Part shown: positions 58,055 through 64,000 of the stretch, piece by piece | Layout: every line of letters begins with the position of its first letter | Numbering within the stretch: position 1 is the stretch's first letter | Source of the DNA: Sambucus nigra | Lineage: Eukaryota; Streptophyta; Magnoliopsida; Dipsacales; Adoxaceae | Assembly (NCBI GenBank): GCA_949130495.1 | Contig: OX422218.1 | Span: 46,586,823-46,650,822, forward strand | Length of the DNA stretch: 64,000 bases | Reading direction: 5' to 3' | The notes under the pieces: model-generated | Seen by the model: only the letters and a program-made list of their open reading frames with translations | What the model was told of the DNA's origin: nothing | The model's database searches: none | Program-made: the position numbers and the translations under genes

Positions 58055-58447
58055 TCAATAACTAACCAATTTTTGAAGTTAGTACCCCAAATCCTTCGCA
58101 CATTTCTCTTTGAACAATTAGTCCTTTAACGAATAGTTTACCAATCCCCATTGCGGCCCCAACTATGTCACCTCAAAACCTTTGCCAAGATTTTGACCTA
58201 ATTGATTCTGAAGAAAAGTGTGTCGGGGTCCTCTAGGAACACTCTTCGACATCAAATTATATTCAAAATGTATTGGTCCCCAAGACGTTAGAAGTTATAC
58301 CCGACCTTGAAACAGAGAATAATCAAGAAGTTCAAAATTTACATTCATCTAATTCACATAGTCATAGGTATAATCTTTTTTTATCTATTATTGAATATTG
58401 TTTTATATTGTGAACTCTATCCTTAATTTATTTTCACACCTTTTTAT

Positions 58448-60375
58448 TTGATATGTAGATCCACTATACAAAGTCATGGATATATTGCGAGCACGAGTAC
58501 ACCTCAAGAACCAAATGTCCATTTAGAAAGACTTTTTCTTAGGCCCATGGATGTTCCTTGCTGTTATTATTCATCTTTACATTGGATGGATGAAATATTA
58601 TCGACCTCATCAAAGATTCTCCCTCTATTTAGGAAGTGTTGTAGATAAGGACACGTTTGATTACAACATCTAGTTGAACCCCCACCGAAAGTTAAACATC
58701 TGTTCGATGGTAATGATGTTTAAAACAATTCTTGGTGTTCAAATGGATGATAGGGTCCTCAGAGGTAGGGGTCCATCATCTTTCACCATTCATGGTGAAC
58801 TACGTCATCGTACTGGATCCTTATTACCAGAACCGGGACACGAGGACGAAGCTTCATATTCCCAGTTATACATTTATGATCCTAGTGTGGCTCTGAGTGT
58901 TAGGGAACATTGAAATTCAAAATTAAGAAGTGATGTACTGCAAATAATTTAAGGTTTCTTGGAGGTGAACAATCCGTTTATCCACAAATATTGTCAGGTA
59001 TTTGCTATTTTAAATGACCCCTCTAGATCCGTCCTAAACTTGCCAGCATACTTACATTACAATTCTGCAGCAGATCGTAGAAGGTATAATTTGCCTTCGA
59101 TCGATGAGATTATTGTTATTTTTCCTCGCAATGGCCATAATTTTTCTGCAATGAGAGACATTATTGTTTTCCTTCGAGGGGGGGATTAATTGATGCGAGT
59201 TAATGCATGTCACCCAGCTTACCTACCTCTTCACTGCGTTCTTTTATGACCTCATGGTCAACTTGGTTGGGAGCCCGACTTAAAGCTATGGGGATGTGGA
59301 TAACAGTGTTAATCAAGATCATCAACTAACTCAGCTGGATTATTAAAATTATCTTTTGTTTCAACATGGCACTGAGTACTCTACAATTTTGAGAGGAGGT
59401 AATCTTATGCAGGAGTTGTGGATGCATGGGCTTCAACGGGACAAAATCACTTGACTTATTTTAGACTTAATCAAAGCATACTTAGGGTAAAGTTATACAA
59501 AGATCCTAGTGATTATATGACTGAGGGTGTTGAACCATTGCAAATTTGTAGCCGAATGATTTTTCCATCTTCTTTTACTGGTAGTGCACGGAATATGTTT
59601 GAGATTTACCAAGATTAGATGGCCATCACTCGGTACAATCAACACCCTGATATTTTTCTCATAATGACCGCCAATCCTAAATGACCTGAAATTAATAAGG
59701 AAATTTTATCGGGTCAAAATGCTCTCGACAATCAAAATTTAGTTGCACGTGTTTTTGAACTAAAAAGAAAAGCTTGAATGAAGGAGATTAAGGATATATA
59801 TATTTTTGGCAAGAAATTGGCCCATGCATTTATAATCGAATTTCAAAAATGGGGGTTGCCTCACATGCATGCTCTTCTTTTCCTTAATTGTCAAAGCAAG
59901 ATTAAAACATGCGCCTAAGTAGATAATTTTGTCTCTACTGAGTTTCCAAAACCCACTTATGATCCTACACTCTTCCAAACTATATTGAAATGCATGGTAC
60001 ACGGGCCATGCGACTCCCAGAATTCGAATTCCACTTGCATGGAGAACGGTATATGCATGAAGAAATACCCTAGAGCATTTGCAGAATGGATATCCAATCT
60101 ATTATCGTCGTGATGATGGTAAGGAATATACTACTACCAGTGGAAAAAAGGTATCAAACAAAGATCTTGTCCCCTATAATCCATATTTTTCTAGACTTTT
60201 CCATTATCACATTAATGTCGAGGTTTCTGCTAGGTTACGATGCATTAAATATATAAATAAGTACATATATAAGAGTCATGATCGCACAACTATGGTTTTG
60301 GAAGGTGTTTATGAAATCCACCAATATTTAGATGCAAGGTACATTAGACCTCCTGAAACAGCTTGGTGAATTTAT
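58448..60375 (+). pseudogene. Helitron Rep (HUH endonuclease) region, broken
   Basis: In autonomous Helitrons this domain nicks DNA and drives rolling-circle transposition. Blocks in order: 58448-58648 (cysteine-containing N-part), 58674-58913 (RGRGPSSFTIHGELRHRTGS, SQLYIYD), 58959-59189 (ADRRRYNLPSIDEI, then ACHPAYLPLH), 59418-59640 (RMIFPSSFTGSARNMFEIYQ), then MKEIKDIYIFGKKLAHAF and EFQKWGLPHMHALLFL with the HUH pair His-Met-His at 59862-59870. A Cys-rich part CDSQNSNSTCMENGICMKKY starts near 60009, then KYINKYIYKSHDR (60247 on) holds the candidate catalytic tyrosines. Many stops and frameshifts separate the blocks. Confidence 0.88.
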
Positions 60376-60384
60376 GGTAATCAT

Positions 60385-61155
60385 ATGCATCAGGAGACAC
60401 CAACTGTTACACGATTAGATTTAAATTTACCTAGCATGCATCATGTTGTGTTTGATCCTTCACATTCATCAGCTACGATTGCTGAAAGAGCCAGCAGTCA
60501 AATGAGTCTGTTAATTGAGTTTTTAACTTTTTGTGCATTGAATTCTTCTGCACGAGAGTATATCTACTAAGAGTTTACCCAACACTATGTTTGGATCTCT
60601 AAAAGGAAACTCTGTACTGCACGAAAATCATCAGAGTTTGCTATTGGGAGAATGTACTATGCAAGCTTGAATTCTGGAGAAAGGTTTTATTTGTGATTGC
60701 TTTTTACCACTGTTAAAGGTCCCATATCGTTCGAGTTCTTATGCACGGTGAACTGTGTATAACACGAGACTTTCAAATCGATGTGTATAGAAGGGGGATT
60801 GGTTGAAGATGATAATGAGTGGGTTTAAAGTTTACAAGAAGAATCCATAATGTGCACCGAATATCAACTTCAGCATTTGTTTGGCATTATACTTACACAA
60901 TGTTTTACTTTACATCCGGAGATATTATGGAATCATTTTTCCATTCATATATGTGATGATCTGATTCATAATTTACGAACATTATTTTCTATCCCAAATC
61001 CAACTGACATCCAAATTGAGGATTATGGTTTGTATCTTCTAAATGAGGTGCTTCAAGAGTCTAGTAAGATTTTAAGTGACTTCCCTCCAATGCCTCTACC
61101 AACTTTTAATTGGACAACTGTGGGTGGGAACAGATTACTCTCTGAACATCATTAG
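60385..61155 (+). pseudogene. Helitron protein, Rep-helicase linker (broken)
   Basis: Readable pieces: 60385-60570 (TVTRLDLNLPSMHHVVF), then EFTQHYVWISKRK and FAIGRMYYASLNSGERFYL with a stop before LLFTTVKGP, then 60850-61155 (YQLQHLFGIILTQC, EILWNHFSIHICDDL, EDYGLYLLNEVLQESSKIL, SDFPPMPLPTF). These phrases are typical of the linker between Rep and the PIF1-like helicase of plant Helitrons. Confidence 0.85.
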
Positions 61156-61158
61156 TTA

Positions 61159-62635
61159 TAATCGTTAGCAATGCAAGGTGATGCACAATTAGATGTTGAT
61201 CTCCTTAATGAGGGACAACGTATAGCTTACTCAGTGATAACATCATCCATTTTTTAGAATAAGGGGACTACATATTTTTTGAATGGAGGTACTGGAAAGA
61301 CATTTTTGTACAATACAATTGCAACCTTCTATCACAGTTTAGGTCATACAGTTATTACAGTCGCTTTGTCTGGTATTGTTTTTTTGTTGTTAGTTGGTTG
61401 TCGGACTGCACATTCAACATTTTGCATACCTTTGGAAATTCTTGAAAACTCAAATTGTGGATTTACAAAGCAGTCGATACATGCAGATCTCTTCAAATCA
61501 GCTAAATATATAACATGGGATGAAGTTCCCAGGCAACGTAGGCATTGTGTTCAGGCTGTAGATAGGACACTGCAAGATATTTGTGATGTTAAAAATCCAT
61601 TTGGAGGAATTACAGTAGTTCTTGGCGGTGATTTTTGACAAATCTTACCAATTATCCCTAAAGGAGTTAGAGAAGAAATTATTTCTGCTTTATTAAGGTG
61701 ATTTATGCTTTGGAGGTACAACCATGTTTTAACCTTACATCTAAACATGCGATTAAACCTATTGGAGCCTGAGACTATTCAATTCTCTACGTTCTTGGAT
61801 TAGGTGTTGCTATTTACTATTTTCTATTTTTAACAATCTTCATTCAACGTACATGCATTTGTCTTTTTTTGTAGATTGGGTCCAATCCTCTTGAAATTAT
61901 ATCATTGCCTTCCTCAATGCAAAAGTGTAATGATCCCATGATCTAATTACGAGGGTGTATCCATTGTTGAATGTGGCTTGTACTGTTACACTAACCTTCC
62001 TCATCGAATGAATAATTCTTTCAGCGTGGAATAACGATGTAACTACTATAAATAATTTGGCATTGAATATCTTTTCGGGTGATACAAAAACTTATTTTGG
62101 TGCTGATAAAATATGTGACGGCAGAGTCCGGTAGAGACGTACACAGTCAGTACCCAAATGAGTTTTTGAATTCCCTCAGTCCTTATGGTTTACCCCTTTT
62201 TAAGTTGGAGTTAAAGGTGGGTTCTCTGATTATGCTTTTGAGAAACATCGCTCCGAAGGATGGTCTTTGCCATGGCACCCGATTGGTGGTTACAAAATGT
62301 GGAGAGCATGTTATTGAGACCCAAATATTTGTTGGTGATAATTATGGAAATTTAGTATTCATTCCCAGAGTCTCACTATCTCCTTCATCTGCGGAGATCT
62401 CTATAAAAATGATGAGACGCCAATTCCCAATTCGACTCGCATATGCAATGACCATCAACAATTCCTAGGGTTAATCAGTCAAGTTTTGGGAATTGACTTG
62501 TGCACGCCGATTTTTAGTCATGGCCAGTTACATGTAGCATTATCTCTATGCACAAGTGTAAATCGCATTACCCTTCTTTATGATGATTGTTCACTTTTGA
62601 CAACAAATATTGTGTATCTGGAAGTCCTCCTATAA
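61159..62635 (+). pseudogene. Helitron PIF1-like helicase region, broken
   Basis: Starts with LLNEGQRIAYSVI. Walker A GGTGKT is intact at 61285-61302 ([13 protein letters not shown]), followed by [12 protein letters not shown]. Walker B reads YITWDEVP (DE at 61519-61524) and motif III follows as VVLGGDF, with a TGA at 61636-61638. A gap with no match (61760-62080) looks like an intron or insertion. The C-terminal part is open at 62079-62468 ([40 protein letters not shown]), then frameshifted to [19 protein letters not shown] and NIVYLEVLL, ending at TAA 62633-62635. The enzyme would unwind DNA during transposition. Confidence 0.88.
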
Positions 62636-64000
62636 AGTAAGTAGTGTTATTTTTCCTATAAACTACATATTTGACCCCTTTATATCATCTTTTGATAATT
62701 TTTTTAATTATTCTTAGGATTGGGAGAAAATGGTAAGGCATCAAGAGCGGATAAATACCCGTAGGTTGCTTACATGGGGTTCCCAAAATAAGGTACTTCG
62801 TCTTTAAAATGTTTCTTCTTTTCGTTCATTTTTAGAAATTAGTCTTAAGTATTAATATTTCTTATAGGTGGTTGTAAATTGTGCGAATCTTCATATCAAG
62901 TACATCGAGCTGGATACGTGGACATTCCATAGAGTTATTATGAGGATATTTCCTGCGAATCCATGATTGACTATTAGAGGATAATTAAAGCTTCATCTTA
63001 GAGTTACTATACGCTATTGGATGATTGCTAAGGCTTTTTTTCTATAGTCTACTAAGGCTCTTATTATATAGTCTGCTAAACTTGTCTTTAACCTTACATC
63101 ATCCATAGATATATGTGTAAGTATCTGAGATAAATAAATGAACTATTTGGGCTTTGGGTTTTAATTTGTATTCTTTTGGTTTAAGATGATATGCTTTGCT
63201 GCCATATTGGGGTTTTAGAATTGTATTGATTTTTCTTTGGCTTTTGCCTTGGTCATAATTAATGCATTTGACTTTTTGTAGGTTGGTAATTAATGTATTG
63301 GTCCTTTTTGAGAATTACTTTTTTTTTTTTTGGGAACAATAGCACTTTGCTACAGCCAAAGCCACAAATCATTTTTTGGCAAGAAAGAATTGATGTTTTT
63401 GTGTATATTGGCAATGAGTAATTATGTATTGTTTTTATTTTACTAAAACTACCCCAATTCCTTGACAAGTTATAATAGAAACCGAAGTGATCAATTGCCA
63501 TGCACTACTGATTTTAGTAAAACTACACCAATGCTTTAGTGTTCTTTGTTGTTCCATGTTGCATGACCCCTGGATTTCAAGTAGAGATGACGATGAAGTG
63601 ATTACAATATTGAATCTCTCCAACCATTATTTTTTTATATGTACATGCTTATACTTGCATTATATTAGTTTGAATCAATTAGTTTGAATCAATTATGTTA
63701 GTTTTGCATCATGTTAGTGTACTGGATGAAACATTATGTTAGTGTACTGGATGTAAAACATTATGTTTGAATGATATAAATTTAAGGCAGTGTTATATCA
63801 TATTACCATTGTTCTAGTCATTCTTTTATTTGATCCTATTTAAATGATATTCTTTATTTTTCCATCTTAAAATTTAAAGCATGATATTTTTTGTTTGAAT
63901 TTACCATGAAATTTTGGTTGGAAAATGGATGCAGAGACCATGACCTCAGTGATATCAATGGTATGTTCTTGCCTCGCATTTTTAACATACTTCTTTGCTT
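62636..64000 (+). other. Downstream DNA, no gene recognised
   Basis: Two exon-like segments may follow the helicase: about 62719-62791 after TTCTTAG (GLGENGKASRADKYP in one frame, so doubtful) and about 62868-62965 after TATAG (VVNCANLHIKYIELDTWTF). Neither matches a known family. The Helitron 3' end (hairpin plus CTRR) could not be placed with confidence. The rest is AT-rich with duplicated short phrases near 63665-63765 (TGTTAGTGTACTGGATG, ATTAGTTTGAATCAATTA). Confidence 0.45.

Overview
The window is repeat-dense nuclear DNA of a flowering plant. It is AT-rich and built almost entirely from nested Ty3/Gypsy LTR retrotransposons, plus the wreck of a Helitron Rep-helicase gene. LTRs of 2.6-3.1 kb, initiator-Met-tRNA-type primer sites, a CCHC Gag and an integrase ending in a chromodomain-like tail point to chromoviruses, most like the Tekay/Del lineage (family knowledge, not searched). 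No intact host gene, RNA gene or CRISPR array was found. The species cannot be told from the sequence.

Layout. 1-6586: the primer-site half of a minus-strand element (A1, family A), inserted in the left LTR of element D. 6587-14782: D, minus strand, decayed gag-pol. 14783-20282: old intergenic DNA with small repeats. 20283-29619: element C, minus strand, with two 2,971-bp near-identical LTRs around a badly decayed gag-pol, sitting in a TA microsatellite. 29668-30186 and 34600-35896: duplicated AT-rich host DNA, split by array E (30187-34599), three LTRs alternating with two tiny internal domains inside one target-site duplication. 35902-57025: element B, plus strand, gag-pol nearly open, itself split inside integrase by element A2 (42745-53642, minus strand, family A). 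57026-62635, and probably 35562-35896: a broken Helitron gene, host of B. 62636-64000: no gene recognised.

Relative order from nesting: Helitron, then B, then A2; D, then A1. All coding regions carry lesions. B keeps Gag, protease, the RT FIDD motif and the integrase DD35E, but has four in-frame stops and one frameshift. A2 and D are worse.

The most notable pattern is in the LTRs. About 0.84-1.16 kb from the sense start of every long LTR, families A, B, C and D carry a cluster of short palindromes centred on TCGA. The arms differ (GATCGATC in A, GGTCGACC in B, GAATCGATTC in C and D). Centres lie 20-22 bp apart within pairs, and 41-42 or 62-63 bp apart between pairs in B, C and D: multiples of about two helical turns. 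A fifth such cluster lies at 15547-15650 in DNA not assigned to any element. This looks like a helically phased binding-site array whose arm sequence changes while its spacing is kept; that reading is inference.
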